The notes: a model not told the origin generated them from the letters alone. A DNA stretch of 64,000 nt from Rhodomicrobium sp. R_RK_3 (GCF_002198715.1 NZ_MWLK01000001.1:1-64000), one strand, 5' to 3'; positions 33,597 through 44,052 are shown, numbered from the stretch's first letter. A program made the numbers and translations.

Positions 33597-34475
33597 TTAC
33601 CTTAACAAAGCGCGAAGCGGAGACTGTTCCGCAAAATTGTGGAAATGCTGGCGCAGCCGCAAGGCGAGGGGGCCGGGCTTGCCGTCGCCGACCGGCGTGC
33701 CGTCGATGGCGATGACCGGCGTGACGATCCCTGTCGCGGAGGTGTTGAACGCCTCCCGGGCGGCCTTCGCCTCCTCGACGCTGAACGCCCGCTCGATCAG
33801 TTCAAAACCCTCCTTGCCGAGAAGGTCGACCACCACCGTGCGGGTGATGCCGCGCAGAATCCCCGTCTCGGCAGGCCGCGTGATGATGGCATTCTCCGGC
33901 GTAATGATCCAGGCATTGCAGGAGGCGCCCTCCGTCACAAAGCCATTGTCGTCGACCAGCCAGGCTTCCTTGGCGCCGGCGTCGTAAGCGGCCTGGCGGG
34001 CGAGCGCCTGCGGCAGCAGGCCGACCGTCTTGATGTCGGGGCGGCGCCAGCGGATGTCGGGGGTGGTGATGACCTTGATGCCGGCGCTCGCGCGCTTCTC
34101 GGCGGCGGCGGGCGAGCCGCTGCGCGCAAGGCAGACCAGCGTCGGCGCGGTGTCGTCGGAGGGGAAGGCGAAATCGCGCTTGGCCACGCCGCGCGTGACC
34201 TGGAGATAGACCATCCCGTCGCGCACCCGGTTGCGGCGCACCGTCTCGCGCAGGACGATGCCGAGCGCCGCGCGGCCCATCGGCACTTTCATCCTAAGCT
34301 CCGACAGGGAGCGGTGCAGCCGGTCGATATGGCGGCGCTCGTCGATCAGGCGGCCGGCCTTCACCTCGCAGACTTCATAGACGCCGTCAGCGAACTGAAA
34401 GCCCCGATCCTCGACATGCACGCAGGCCTCGCCATAGGACGAATAAGACCCGTTGACATAAACGACTCGCGCCAT
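33597..34475 (-). CDS. dat: D-amino-acid aminotransferase, class IV
   Basis: This 292-residue pyridoxal-phosphate enzyme of fold type IV begins ARVVYVNGSYSSYGEACVHV and has EDRGFQFADGVYEV, the opening of D-alanine aminotransferases. The PLP lysine is in IKTVGLLPQALARQAA near 145, followed by the cofactor-tail segment VTEGASCNAWII. It should interconvert D-alanine and D-glutamate, feeding peptidoglycan. Branched-chain aminotransferase or aminodeoxychorismate lyase are less likely alternatives. It lies between hfq and ntrX, where some relatives have trkA. Confidence 0.85.
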   Translation of the reverse strand: MARVVYVNGSYSSYGEACVHVEDRGFQFADGVYEVCEVKAGRLIDERRHIDRLHRSLSELRMKVPMGRAALGIVLRETVRRNRVRDGMVYLQVTRGVAKRDFAFPSDDTAPTLVCLARSGSPAAAEKRASAGIKVITTPDIRWRRPDIKTVGLLPQALARQAAYDAGAKEAWLVDDNGFVTEGASCNAWIITPENAIITRPAETGILRGITRTVVVDLLGKEGFELIERAFSVEEAKAAREAFNTSATGIVTPVIAIDGTPVGDGKPGPLALRLRQHFHNFAEQSPLRALLR

Positions 34476-34595
34476 CCGCATACCCCTCTTGCAGCCCCAG
34501 CGAGATCATCGTTGCCGCAAGTCAATATTTCAAGGCCGACGGGAGAAAAATCCCGCCGCCCGTAAGTCGAGCCGGTCTGGTTTACCGAGCGCCCG

Positions 34596-35993
34596 CTAGT
34601 GCCGGACGTCGGAGCCGCGCTCATTGGAATTGACGCCGAGCGCCCGCAATTTCCGGTGCAGGGCGGAACGCTCCATGCCGACGAATTCGGCGGTGCGCGA
34701 GATGTTGCCGCCGAAACGGTTGATCTGCGCCATGAGATATTCGCGCTCGAAGATCTCGCGGGCGTCGCGCAGCGGCAGCGACATCAGGTGCTCACCGCCG
34801 GAACCGTTTGGGGATAAAGGGACGTTGGATCCGATGTCCTCCGGCAGCATTGAGGCGGTGATGACGCTGTCCGTCTCGCCGCTGGTCATGATCATCAGGC
34901 GCTCGATGATGTTGCGGAGCTGGCGGACATTGCCCGGCCATTCATGCGACTGCAGCACGGCCATGGCGTCGTCGCCGATGCGGCGCGGCGGCAGGCCCGA
35001 GGACAGCGAGATCTGGCGCACGAAATATTCGACCAGCTCCGGGATGTCCTCGCGCCGGTCGGCAAGGCTCGGCACTTTCAGCGGCACCACGTTCAGCCGG
35101 TGGAAGAGGTCCTGGCGGAAGCGCCCGGCCCCCATCTCGCGCTCCAGGTCGCGGCTGGTGGAGGACACCACGCGCACATCGACCTGCACCTTTGGCCCGC
35201 CGCCGACGCGCTGGAATTTCTGCTCGACCAGCACGCGGAGCAGTTTGCCCTGCGTCTCCAGCGGCATGTCGGCGATCTCGTCGATATAGAGCGTGCCGCT
35301 ATGCGCCTCTTCGAGCGCGCCGACCTTGCGCGGCTGGCCGCCCTGCTCTTCCGTGCCGAAGAACTCGCTCTCGACCCGGTCCGGCGCCATGGCCACCGCA
35401 TTGACGGCGACGAAGGGGCCGCTGGTGCGGGCCGAAGAAGCGTGCAGCACCCGCGCCGCCAGCTCCTTGCCCGAGCCGGAGGGGCCCGAAATCATCACGC
35501 GGCTGTTGGTCGGCGCGACCTTGTCGATGGTCTGGCGCAGGCTGTTGAGCAGGCTGGAGCGCCCGATCAGCTCGGTGCCATAGGCGCTGCGCTCCTTCAG
35601 CTCGCGGTTCTCCCGCTTCAGCTTCGAGGCCTCGAGCGCGCGCAGGGCGATCAGCACCAGCCGGTCGGCCTTGAACGGCTTTTCGATATAGTCATAGGCG
35701 CCGCGCTTGATGGCCGCGACGGCGGTTTCGATATTGCCATGGCCGCTGATGATGACGACCGGCAGGTCCGGGTGCTGGCGCTTGACCTTGGCCAGCACTT
35801 CGAGACCGTCAAGCTTGCTGCCTTGCAGCCAGATATCGAGAATGACCAGGGAAGGGCGCCGCTCCTCGATGGCGTTCAGCGCTTCGTCGCTGTCCTTGGC
35901 GAGGCGCGTGGCATAGCCCTCATCCTCAAGGATGCCGGAGACCAGTTCGCGAATATCGGCCTCGTCGTCCACAATCAGGATGTCAGACGCCAT
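34596..35993 (-). CDS. ntrX: Response regulator NtrX
   Basis: This 465-residue protein has a receiver domain with Asp53, an AAA+ domain with Walker A SGPSGSGKE near 165 and a C-terminal Fis-type helix-turn-helix. The GAFTGA loop that contacts sigma-54 is absent; the region reads FFGTEEQGGQPRKVGALEE. Many alphaproteobacterial NtrX proteins share this loss, so it probably acts as a direct DNA-binding regulator of nitrogen, respiratory and cell-envelope genes and not as a sigma-54 activator. It overlaps ntrY by 11 bp. Confidence 0.94.
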   Translation of the reverse strand: MASDILIVDDEADIRELVSGILEDEGYATRLAKDSDEALNAIEERRPSLVILDIWLQGSKLDGLEVLAKVKRQHPDLPVVIISGHGNIETAVAAIKRGAYDYIEKPFKADRLVLIALRALEASKLKRENRELKERSAYGTELIGRSSLLNSLRQTIDKVAPTNSRVMISGPSGSGKELAARVLHASSARTSGPFVAVNAVAMAPDRVESEFFGTEEQGGQPRKVGALEEAHSGTLYIDEIADMPLETQGKLLRVLVEQKFQRVGGGPKVQVDVRVVSSTSRDLEREMGAGRFRQDLFHRLNVVPLKVPSLADRREDIPELVEYFVRQISLSSGLPPRRIGDDAMAVLQSHEWPGNVRQLRNIIERLMIMTSGETDSVITASMLPEDIGSNVPLSPNGSGGEHLMSLPLRDAREIFEREYLMAQINRFGGNISRTAEFVGMERSALHRKLRALGVNSNERGSDVRH

Positions 35994-38586
35994 AGCTTAC
36001 TCCCTGTTTTCCGCCCGCTTGGCGGAGTTTCGATTGCTCCTCGGCGAAAGCGTCGCCGCGCATGTCCGGAACGTCCGTAATTTCGCCCGCCTCGATGGCG
36101 CGGCGGATCGGGATCACCATTCTGACGATGGCGCCCGTGACCGCGCCGGTCTCGTCATGGGCGTCGTCGAGTTCGAGCAGCCCTTCATGCTGTTCGGCAA
36201 TGCGCTGCACGATGGCAAGGCCGAGGCCCGTCCCCTTCTGCCGCGTGGTGACATAGGGTTCGGTCAGCCGGTGCCGGTTTTCGGAGGGCAGGCCGCAGCC
36301 ATTGTCCTCAACCTCGATGATGCAGCGCGTGCCGTGCTCCACGACCCGGGCGATGATGCGGCCGTGATAATTCTCGCCTTTTTGGCCGGACTGGCGCGCG
36401 GTGGCAATCGCCTCGCCCGCATTCTTAACCAGATTCGTCACGGCCTGCGTGATCAACCTTCGGTCGCAGTCGATCTTTAGCGGCTTTTCCGGCAGCTCCA
36501 TCCGGTACTCGACCTCGGAGTTACTCATCTGGAACAGGATGACCGCCTCCTTGACGATGGCGGGGGCGTCATGCTCCTCGAAGACGGGCTTGGGCATGCG
36601 GGCGAAGGAAGAGAATTCATCAACCATACGGCCGATGTCGCCGACATGCCGGATGATGGTGTCGGTGCAGCGGTCGAAGATTTCGCGGTCGACCTTGATC
36701 GAATCGCCGTATTTGCGGCGGATGCGCTCGGCGGAAAGCTGGATCGGCGTCAGCGGGTTCTTGATCTCATGCGCGATGCGCTGGGCGACTTCTGCCCAGG
36801 CCGAGGTGCGCTGCGCGACCACCAGTTCGGTGATGTCGTCGACGGTGACGACGAAGCCGTAATTCTTCTTGCCGCTGCCCTCCTGCGTCACGCGCACGGA
36901 GAAGGTGAGGTCGGAACCGGCCCGGCGATAGGTGATCTGCGCCTGCACCGCGCGGCGGGTATGGCCGGGCACCTTCGCCACGATGGCGGCAAATTCCGGA
37001 ACCGCGTCCTCGATCGGGCGTCCGATCAGCTCGGCCTCGGACCGGCCCAGAAGCTTGAGCGCGGAACTGTTGACCAGCGTCACCACGCCATGGGCGTCGA
37101 CGCCCATGACGCCCGCCGTCACGCCGGCGAGCACGGTCTCGGTGAAGCGCCGGCGTTCGTCCAACTTGATATTGGCGTCGATCAGGGCATTGCGCTGGCT
37201 GCGCAGGTCGGTGGTCATGCGGTTGAAGGTGGCGCCGAGCTGGCCCATGTCGCTGCGCGGGCTCTCCACCTTCACGGTGACGTTGAGATCGCCGCGGGAG
37301 ACCTCCTGCGCCGCCCCGATCAGGCGTCTGATCGGCGTCACCAGCCGGTTGGCGAACCACAGGCCGATCCAGATCGCCGCCAGCAGCAAGGTCAGCGCGA
37401 TGACCACATACATCATCGCGAAGGCGATCTGCAGCCCCGTGCGGCCCTGGGCGAGGGCGGCATATTCCTTCACATTGTTGTCGGTGCGCGTCAGATGCCC
37501 GATCACCGTCGGATCGACGGGGCGCAGCACATAGAGATAGAGATCATCGAACCCGCCCAGCTTCTTGATGGCGACGATGCGTTCGAGATCGCTGAGGCCG
37601 GCGATGCGTCCGTTGCTGGCGCGGGCGAGCGCTTCCGGCGGCGGCGGATAGAAGGGCGCGCGCGGGTCCTTGATGAGCTCGACGACGGGCCGGCCGGCGC
37701 CATTGATCAGATAGGCATAGTTCAACCCCCGCTCGACCACCAGAGCAGCGCCATAGCGCTGGAAATCCTCCGGATTGTCCTGCATGAGCTGCGCCGCATT
37801 CTCAAGATCCCGCGCAATGCCGACGGCGTCCGCGCCGAGGATCTTGCCATGCTCGCTCAGATAGGCTTTGGCGACGTTGACGCTCTCGCGAATGATGCTC
37901 TTGGTGCGCTCGGAAAACCATTGGTCGAGGCCGCGGTCGAGCGAAATGCTGGCGAAGACGGCAAGAAGAATGGCCGGAAACAGCGCGACGAGGCTGAACA
38001 GGCTGACGATGCGCACATGCAGGCCGGCGCCTGCCGCCTGCCGCTTGCGCGCGGCCCATAGCCCGATCACCTGATAGGCGATGATCGCGATCATCGCCGT
38101 CACCAGCACGCCGTTGATCAGCCATACGATGACGGTGACGTCGCGGGTTGGCTGGATCGCGGTGAAACCCGCAAGCACGAGATAGGTCAGCAGACCCGAT
38201 ATCAGCGAGAGAATGACGATGACCAGCCCGGCACGGAACATCCCGGTGCCGGTCTGAAATGGCGCCTGGTCGTTGTCGTCGTCATAGGACGGAACCGCCG
38301 CGGCGCCTGCCCGTCGCACGCTTTTGCGCAAGGCAACCTGCCCCCGCAAGAGCCGCCGCCGGAGCCGGCGCGCCACCGGCCGTCCTCTGTCCGACAGCCG
38401 CGCCAGCCGCAGACGGGCGCGTTCGCGCGCCTTGCCCGTCGAGGCCGACAAGGGAGCAAGGTGCTCCGCCCCGCGTCCGCGGATCGAGACCAGCAGGGCG
38501 GCCAGCCGCTCAAACCACGGCGTGATGACCGATAGCAAAGCGGAATCCCTCCATCGCGAGCGAAGTGATGGCATATTGTCTGACAA
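35983..38586 (-). CDS. ntrY: Sensor histidine kinase NtrY
   Basis: This 867-residue membrane kinase has a basic N-terminal region (about 1-100), three hydrophobic segments (near 115-145, 150-170 and 190-215), a large periplasmic domain, another membrane segment near 395-415, HAMP, PAS (near 505-620) and kinase domains. The H-box is [23 protein letters not shown] 38586 has GAGGGAG upstream; ATG 38574 is four codons later. It pairs with NtrX and responds to nitrogen or redox status in relatives. A 212-bp gap separates it from the ntrC stop, so it probably has its own promoter. Confidence 0.94.
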   Translation of the reverse strand: MSDNMPSLRSRWRDSALLSVITPWFERLAALLVSIRGRGAEHLAPLSASTGKARERARLRLARLSDRGRPVARRLRRRLLRGQVALRKSVRRAGAAAVPSYDDDNDQAPFQTGTGMFRAGLVIVILSLISGLLTYLVLAGFTAIQPTRDVTVIVWLINGVLVTAMIAIIAYQVIGLWAARKRQAAGAGLHVRIVSLFSLVALFPAILLAVFASISLDRGLDQWFSERTKSIIRESVNVAKAYLSEHGKILGADAVGIARDLENAAQLMQDNPEDFQRYGAALVVERGLNYAYLINGAGRPVVELIKDPRAPFYPPPPEALARASNGRIAGLSDLERIVAIKKLGGFDDLYLYVLRPVDPTVIGHLTRTDNNVKEYAALAQGRTGLQIAFAMMYVVIALTLLLAAIWIGLWFANRLVTPIRRLIGAAQEVSRGDLNVTVKVESPRSDMGQLGATFNRMTTDLRSQRNALIDANIKLDERRRFTETVLAGVTAGVMGVDAHGVVTLVNSSALKLLGRSEAELIGRPIEDAVPEFAAIVAKVPGHTRRAVQAQITYRRAGSDLTFSVRVTQEGSGKKNYGFVVTVDDITELVVAQRTSAWAEVAQRIAHEIKNPLTPIQLSAERIRRKYGDSIKVDREIFDRCTDTIIRHVGDIGRMVDEFSSFARMPKPVFEEHDAPAIVKEAVILFQMSNSEVEYRMELPEKPLKIDCDRRLITQAVTNLVKNAGEAIATARQSGQKGENYHGRIIARVVEHGTRCIIEVEDNGCGLPSENRHRLTEPYVTTRQKGTGLGLAIVQRIAEQHEGLLELDDAHDETGAVTGAIVRMVIPIRRAIEAGEITDVPDMRGDAFAEEQSKLRQAGGKQGVSYGV

Positions 38587-38798
38587 ATAGCTCCCTCACC
38601 AGCCGCCCGTGCCGAAGCGGCTGCGACTGGTGCAGCATAAACACCCTGTGGCAATTCGGAAACAGATTCCGCGATGACTGCGGAAAAAATAAGACGGAAC
38701 TAGGCAGATGGAGAACATTTCTCCTGCGGGATTCGCGTCTTGTGTTCAGGGCGGAGCGGATCTTCCGGTGGAAAATCCATACCCGCCCTCGCCTCTTG

Positions 38799-40241
38799 TC
38801 AGACCGGAGCGCGAACGATGCGGATTTTGTGGTCCTTGATCTTTTTTCGCAAGGTGTTTCGATTGAGGCCGAGAAGTTCAGCCGCGCGGATCTGGTTGCC
38901 GCGCGTCGCCGCCAGCGCCGCCGTGATCAGCGGGCTCTCGACATCGCGCAGAATGCGGTCGTAAAGGCCGGCGGGCGGCAGCGTATCGCCATAGCCGCCG
39001 AAATAGTCGGACAGATAGCCTTCCATCCATTCGCTGAGGCTGTTGGCCGGACCGTCCGACGTGTCGAGCCGCGAGGGCTGGCTGGTGGCCAGTTCCGCCT
39101 CGATGATGTCGGCGGTGATGACTTCCTGCGAATAGAGCGCGGTCAGGCGGCGGACGAGATTTTCGAGCTCGCGCACATTGCCCGGCCAGCTATAGCGCTT
39201 CAGCCGTTCGAAGGCGTCGGGCTGCAAGGTCTTCCAGGGCAGGCCGGTCTTCTTGGCGGTCTGCAGGAAGTTGTGCACGAGGTCGGGCACGTCCTCGAGG
39301 CGCTCGCGCAAGGGCGGCAGGCGCAGCGGCACGACGTTGAGGCGGTAGAACAGGTCCTCACGGAACAGGCCCTGGCTGATCTGCTCCTCGAGGTTCTTGT
39401 TGGTGGCGGCGATGATGCGCACGTCGGTCTTGATCGGCGTGCGGCCGCCGACGGTCATATATTCGCCCTCCTGGAGGACGCGCAGCAGCCGCGTCTGCGC
39501 CTCCATCGGCATGTCGCCGATTTCGTCGAGGAACAGCGTGCCGCCATCGGCCTGCTCGAAGCGGCCCATGGTGCGGGCCTGCGCGCCGGTAAAGGCGCCC
39601 TTCTCATGGCCGAACAGCTCGGACTCGATCAGCTCGCGCGGGATGGCGGCCATGTTGATGGCGAGGAAGGCGCCCTTGCGGCGCTGGCCGTAATCATGCA
39701 GGGCGCGGGCGACCAGCTCCTTGCCGGTGCCGGACTCGCCCGTAATCATCACGGTCAGGTCGGTGTGAATGAGCCGCGCCATGATACGGTAGACTTCCTG
39801 CATGGCGGGCGAGCGGCCGATCAGCGGCAGGTCCTCGGCCTCGGGCGGGCGCTGGGCGGCGGATTTGGCGCCCTTGGGCTCGCGCAGCGCCCGGCCGACC
39901 ACGGCCACCAGCTCCTTCAGGTCGAAGGGTTTCGGCAGATATTCGTAAGCCCCGCGCTCGGCGGCCTTGATGGCTGTCGTGAAGGTGTTTTGCGCGCTCA
40001 TCACGATGATCGGCAGGTCGGGCCGGATCTTCTTGATGCGCGGGATCAGCTCGAAGGCGTTTTCGTCCGGCATCACCACGTCGGTGATGACGACATCGCC
40101 TTCGCCCTGGCTGACCCAGTTCCACAAGGTGGCGGCGTTGCTGGTCGCGCGCGATGAGTAGCCCGCACGGGCGAGTGCCTGGTTGACGACCGTGCGGATC
40201 GCCGCATCGTCATCGGCGATGAGAACATTGCCACGTCCCAC
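38799..40241 (-). CDS. ntrC: Nitrogen regulation response regulator NtrC
   Basis: This 480-residue sigma-54 activator has a receiver domain with Asp54 ([10 protein letters not shown]), an AAA+ domain with Walker A GESGTGKE and an intact GAFTGA loop ([11 protein letters not shown]), and a C-terminal Fis domain ending [16 protein letters not shown]. Start is GTG 40241, with AAGGAG 8 bases upstream and only 2 bp after the ntrB stop. The length matches classical NtrC. Phosphorylated by NtrB under nitrogen limitation, it activates sigma-54 promoters such as the one in front of urtA. Confidence 0.96.
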   Translation of the reverse strand: MGRGNVLIADDDAAIRTVVNQALARAGYSSRATSNAATLWNWVSQGEGDVVITDVVMPDENAFELIPRIKKIRPDLPIIVMSAQNTFTTAIKAAERGAYEYLPKPFDLKELVAVVGRALREPKGAKSAAQRPPEAEDLPLIGRSPAMQEVYRIMARLIHTDLTVMITGESGTGKELVARALHDYGQRRKGAFLAINMAAIPRELIESELFGHEKGAFTGAQARTMGRFEQADGGTLFLDEIGDMPMEAQTRLLRVLQEGEYMTVGGRTPIKTDVRIIAATNKNLEEQISQGLFREDLFYRLNVVPLRLPPLRERLEDVPDLVHNFLQTAKKTGLPWKTLQPDAFERLKRYSWPGNVRELENLVRRLTALYSQEVITADIIEAELATSQPSRLDTSDGPANSLSEWMEGYLSDYFGGYGDTLPPAGLYDRILRDVESPLITAALAATRGNQIRAAELLGLNRNTLRKKIKDHKIRIVRAPV

Positions 40242-40243
40242 GG

Positions 40244-41395
40244 TCAGGTCTCCTTCACGCGCCGGTCGGCGCTTTGATACATCGGCATCATCGCCCGAAA
40301 GACGGTCTGCCGCGCCTTGGTCTCGCATTCGATGGTGCCGCCATGGTCGCCGAAGATTTTGGCGACCAGCGCGAGGCCGAGCCCTGCCCCGCCGGCCTTG
40401 GTGGTGACGAAGGGCTCGAACAGATGCGGCTTCAGCTCGTCCGAAATGCCAGGCCCGTTATCGGTGACGGTGATCTCCAGCGGCAGGCTGACCCGCGTCT
40501 CGGAGTTCGGCAGGGAAATGCGCAGGCCCGGCCGGAAGGCGGTCGACAGCATGATCTGGCCGTCATTGCGCCCCGGACCGATGGCCTCGGCGGCGTTCTT
40601 GACCAGATTGAGGAAGGCCTGGATCAGCTTGTCGCGATTGCCCGGCACCGGCGGCAGCGACGGATCGTAATTCTGCGAGATGACGATGCCGCGGCCAAAG
40701 CCGTTCAGCGCGAGCTGGCGGACATGGTCGAGCACGGTGTGGATGTTGACCGGCTCCAGCTTCAGCGGCCGCTCATCGCCGAACACTTCCATGCGGTCGA
40801 CCAGCGTGCAGATGCGGTCGGTCTCGCGGCAGATGAGCTGGGCGAGCGGACGGTCCTCGAGCGAGGCGCCCTGCTCCAGGAGCTGGGCGGCGCCGCGAAT
40901 GCCGGAAAGCGGGTTCTTGATCTCATGCGCCAAAACGGCCGCCATGCCCGACACCGAGCGCGCCGCGCCGCGGTGGGTGAGCTGGCGCTCGATCATCTGG
41001 GCCATGCTGCGCTGTTGCAGCATCACGATGATATGGCCCTCATATTCGGGCAGGGGCGCTGCGAAGACGTCGACCGGGCGCTGGCTGGCCGTATCGGGCA
41101 TGCCGAGGTCCACGGCATATTCATTGACGGCGGTGTTGGTCTGGCGGACTTGCGCGATCAGCGCCAAGAGCGGGCTGGCAAAGGCGACCAACGCCTCGGC
41201 CTTGCGGCGGCGCAGGACATTCTCGCTCATGCCGAAAAACACTTCGGCGGCGAAATTGACATAGGTGATGCGATCGTCCTGACGCAGTACCAGCACCGGA
41301 TGCGGCAAGGCGTGCAGCAAAATATCCGGTGCGATCGATGCGATCCCGCTAAACGGGGGCGGAGTTCTGCGTTCTTTCGTTTCCAAGCGTGCCAA
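40244..41395 (-). CDS. ntrB: Nitrogen regulation sensor kinase NtrB
   Basis: This 383-residue soluble kinase has an N-terminal PAS domain (near 25-130), H-box [20 protein letters not shown] near 155, N-box NLVKNAAEA and G boxes DNGPGISDE and [10 protein letters not shown]. It phosphorylates or dephosphorylates NtrC under PII control. The only start in frame is TTG 41395, without a clear ribosome binding site. The usual alphaproteobacterial neighbour dusB (nifR3) is missing; ispDF is divergent here. Confidence 0.94.
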   Translation of the reverse strand: MARLETKERRTPPPFSGIASIAPDILLHALPHPVLVLRQDDRITYVNFAAEVFFGMSENVLRRRKAEALVAFASPLLALIAQVRQTNTAVNEYAVDLGMPDTASQRPVDVFAAPLPEYEGHIIVMLQQRSMAQMIERQLTHRGAARSVSGMAAVLAHEIKNPLSGIRGAAQLLEQGASLEDRPLAQLICRETDRICTLVDRMEVFGDERPLKLEPVNIHTVLDHVRQLALNGFGRGIVISQNYDPSLPPVPGNRDKLIQAFLNLVKNAAEAIGPGRNDGQIMLSTAFRPGLRISLPNSETRVSLPLEITVTDNGPGISDELKPHLFEPFVTTKAGGAGLGLALVAKIFGDHGGTIECETKARQTVFRAMMPMYQSADRRVKET

Positions 41396-41599
41396 GCCGC
41401 GGTTGACCCTGTTCAGATGCCCAAAAAGTCAGCATTCCGTAAATGCGACTATTCGATAGGCATAATAGCAAACGTGGTTGCATTGTCATTACAATTTATC
41501 TCGCACTGCAGCATCGCTATTTCGTTGGCAAGCGCCGCCCTTCCCGCTAGGTGTGGCGCAACACCGCACACGCCTTTCCCTAAGCAGGGCCGCTATTTT

Positions 41600-42784
41600 A
41601 TGCGCAACGCCGCCATCATCGTCGCCGCCGGACGCGGCACCCGCGTCGCGGGCGCCGAGATGCGCCCCAAGCAATATCTGCCGGTCGGCGGCCAAGCCGT
41701 TTTGGCACGCACGCTTGCCGCCTTTTTGGGCCATGAGGGCATCGATCTGGTCCAGGCCGTCATCCATCCCGGCGACCGCGCGCTCTATGATGAAATTGCA
41801 AGCGCCCTGCCCTCGCCCAAGCTGCTGCCGCCGGTCGATGGCGGATCGAGCCGGCAGCAATCCGTGCTCGCCGGCCTCGACGCGCTGGAGGAACGCGCGC
41901 CGGACAATGTGCTGATCCACGATGCCGCCCGCCCCTTCGTTCCCGCCGCCGCCATCGGGCGGGTGATCGAAAGCCTGGCCAATTCCGCGGCGAGCCTTGC
42001 CGCCCTGCCCTTGTCCGATACGCTGAAGGCCGAGAGCAACGGGCTCGTCTCCCGCACCATCAGCCGCGCCGGGCTGTGGCGGGCGCAGACGCCGCAGGGT
42101 TTTCGCTTCCCGGCGATCCTGGAGGCGCACCGCGTGGCGGCAGCCGTCGGCCGCGACGATTTCACCGACGACGCCGCCATCGCCGAATGGCACGGCATGG
42201 ACGTCGCGCTGGTTCTGGGCGCGGAGCGCAACATCAAGCTGACCACCATGGAGGATTTCGAGCTGGGCGAACGGATTCTTGCGAGCGAGGCGCCCTTGCG
42301 CGAGATACGCAACGGCACCGGCTTCGACGTGCACGCCTTCGAGCCGGGCGATCAGGTCATCCTCTGCGGCGTCTCCGTGCCGCATGACAGCAAGCTCGCC
42401 GGCCATTCCGACGCCGATGTCGGCCTGCACGCGCTGACCGACGCGCTGCTCGGCGCGATCGGGGCGGGCGATATCGGCCATCATTTCCCGCCCAGCGACC
42501 CGCAATGGAAGGGCGCGGACTCGAGCGTGTTCCTGGCGCATACGGCCAAGCTCCTGGCTGAAGCCGGCGGGCGCATCGTCAATGTCGACGTGACGCTGAT
42601 CTGCGAGCGGCCCAAGATCGGCCCCTATCGCGAGCCGATGCGGGAGCGGGTCGCGGGGATTTTGGGCATCGACGTCGCCCGCGTGAGCGTGAAGGCGACG
42701 ACGACGGAAGGTCTCGGCTTTACCGGCCGGCGCGAGGGCATCGCCGCGATGGCCTCGGCGACGGTTGAGCTGGGTAAGGCGTAG
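41600..42784 (+). CDS. ispDF: Bifunctional IspD/IspF isoprenoid synthesis enzyme
   Basis: This 394-residue fusion performs two steps of the methylerythritol phosphate pathway. The IspD half (about 1-230) has [20 protein letters not shown] and the DAARPFV motif. The IspF half begins near 235 with [10 protein letters not shown] and contains [20 protein letters not shown], with the metal-binding Asp/His, and [13 protein letters not shown] 41600 follows a short AT-rich leader. A much longer open frame runs upstream from 40274 but is antisense to ntrB. It is divergent from ntrB across 204 bp. Confidence 0.95.
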   Translation: MRNAAIIVAAGRGTRVAGAEMRPKQYLPVGGQAVLARTLAAFLGHEGIDLVQAVIHPGDRALYDEIASALPSPKLLPPVDGGSSRQQSVLAGLDALEERAPDNVLIHDAARPFVPAAAIGRVIESLANSAASLAALPLSDTLKAESNGLVSRTISRAGLWRAQTPQGFRFPAILEAHRVAAAVGRDDFTDDAAIAEWHGMDVALVLGAERNIKLTTMEDFELGERILASEAPLREIRNGTGFDVHAFEPGDQVILCGVSVPHDSKLAGHSDADVGLHALTDALLGAIGAGDIGHHFPPSDPQWKGADSSVFLAHTAKLLAEAGGRIVNVDVTLICERPKIGPYREPMRERVAGILGIDVARVSVKATTTEGLGFTGRREGIAAMASATVELGKA

Positions 42785-42815
42785 TCTGAGGATTGCGGGT
42801 GGGATGCCCCCCTCT

Positions 42816-42924
42816 CGTCGTCCCGGACACCGCGAAGCGGTGAGCCGGGACCCAATCATCGATCCGCGGGCGCTGCGGCAAGAGGAGAGGCGAGTGGGCC
42901 CCGGCTCTGACGGCCGGGGCGACG
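42816..42924 (+). repeat. Family A intergenic repeat
   Basis: It lies between ispDF and pncC and has CGTCGTCCCGGACACCGCGA and GGTGAGCCGGGACCCAATCA, then GGGCCCCGGCTCTGACGGCC. The centre (ATCGATCCGCGGGCGCTGCGG) resembles that of the 47.7-kb copy most closely. Confidence 0.85.
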
Positions 42925-43040
42925 GATGAGAGACCTCCGGGATTGTGCAAAGGTGACGGTCAGCGCGCGCACGGCCTATGATCTCCTCGACGGATCGGCG
43001 TTCCCACCCCTATATGTCTCCATCGAGAAAGGCTAAAGCC

Positions 43041-43556
43041 ATGCGCGAAAAGCTGGTCATGCAGGCGCAAGCGGTCTTGGATTTCTGCCGCGCCAACGAC
43101 TTCACCATCGCCGCCGCCGAATCCTGCACCGGGGGCCTCGTCGCCGCCTACCTCACCCACATCGCAGGCGCCTCCGACATTTTCGAGCGCGGCTTCGTCA
43201 CCTATTCCAATGACGCCAAGATCGAACTTCTCGGCGTCGACGCGCAGATGATCGCCGAATTCGGCGCGGTGTCGCGGCAGGTGGCGCTGGCCATGGCGGC
43301 GGGCGCGCTGTGGCGCTCGAAAGCGAGCCTCGCCGTCTCGGTGACAGGGATTGCCGGACCGGGCGGCGGCTCGGCGGACAAGCCCGTCGGCCTCGTGCAT
43401 TTCGCCATCGCCAAGCGGGTCTCGGTCTCGCGCGAGCAGCTCGATTTCCGCGCCCTGCATCATGAAGAGAATTTCGGCGATATCGGCCGGGCGGAAGTGC
43501 GTGAGGAATCGGTCGCGACGGCCTTCAGGATGCTTCTGCAGGCGGCGTCGCTTTGA
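43041..43556 (+). CDS. pncC: CinA C-terminal domain protein (nicotinamide-nucleotide amidase)
   Basis: This 171-residue protein is the stand-alone CinA C-terminal domain, which deamidates nicotinamide mononucleotide to nicotinate mononucleotide. Motifs are FTIAAAESCTGGLVAAYLTH near 20-39 (with the catalytic Ser), FVTYSNDAK, and VSVTGIAGPGGGSADKPVG near 105-123. I start at ATG 43041, with AAAGG upstream; ATG 43014 is an alternative. Its 3' end overlaps the convergent coenzyme-Q-binding gene by 32 bp. Confidence 0.92.
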   Translation: MREKLVMQAQAVLDFCRANDFTIAAAESCTGGLVAAYLTHIAGASDIFERGFVTYSNDAKIELLGVDAQMIAEFGAVSRQVALAMAAGALWRSKASLAVSVTGIAGPGGGSADKPVGLVHFAIAKRVSVSREQLDFRALHHEENFGDIGRAEVREESVATAFRMLLQAASL

Positions 43557-44052
43557 GCGGCAGGTCCGGGGCTGGCTGCACGCCGGTCCGCGCGGAGGAC
43601 TTCTTGCCGTAGACCTTGTCCGCCCGCTCCTCGAAAGCGGCGGCGAATTTGCGGAAGGCCTTGTCGAACGCCGCGCCCATCAGCGTCTGCAGGATCATCG
43701 AGCGGAATTCATAGGCGATGCTGAAGCCGACATCGCAGCTCTCATCGCCGAGCGGCTTGAAGGTCCAGACATTCTCCAGCCGGCGGAACGGGCCGTCGAG
43801 ATAGGCGACGCGGATCACCTTCGCCTCGCGGTCGAGCACGGCGCGGCTGGTGAAGCTTTCCCGCAGCATCTTGTAGGCCGCCGTCATGCGGGCGGTGATG
43901 ACATCGTGGCCGGCGGCGTCGCGGGTGCGGCCGATGAGTTTCAAGGACTCGCAGAGCGGCACGAATTCCGGATAGCGCTCCACATCGGCGACGAGGTCGA
44001 ACATGTCGGTCGCGCTATGGGCGACGCGGCGGCTGGTTTGAAATTGCGGCAC
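43525..44052 (-). CDS. Coenzyme Q-binding START-domain protein (Coq10/RatA family)
   Basis: This 175-residue protein of the START-like polyketide cyclase family opens RRVAHSATDMFDLVADVERY, followed by PEFVPLCESLKL, the shared start of Coq10 and RatA. A hydrophobic pocket is built by the beta-strands from residue 50 on. The C-terminal 25 residues, low-complexity and Ala/Pro-rich, extend past the domain. Relatives bind ubiquinone and support respiration; a ribosome-inhibiting role (RatA) is known only in E. coli. In many alphaproteobacteria this gene sits next to lipA, which here is 2 kb away. Confidence 0.88.
   Translation of the reverse strand: MPQFQTSRRVAHSATDMFDLVADVERYPEFVPLCESLKLIGRTRDAAGHDVITARMTAAYKMLRESFTSRAVLDREAKVIRVAYLDGPFRRLENVWTFKPLGDESCDVGFSIAYEFRSMILQTLMGAAFDKAFRKFAAAFEERADKVYGKKSSARTGVQPAPDLPLKATPPAEAS

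Noticed and set aside
36571-38061. A 496-codon plus-strand open frame
   Set aside because: It is antisense to ntrY, whose kinase and HAMP motifs are clear.
38587-38798. A sigma-54 promoter for ntrY
   Set aside because: A GGCACGGGCG sequence resembles the -24 element, but the GC at -12 is missing at the required spacing.
40274-41599. An N-terminal extension of IspDF by 442 residues
   Set aside because: It is antisense to ntrB and crosses the divergent promoter region. IspD starts at the ATG at 41600.
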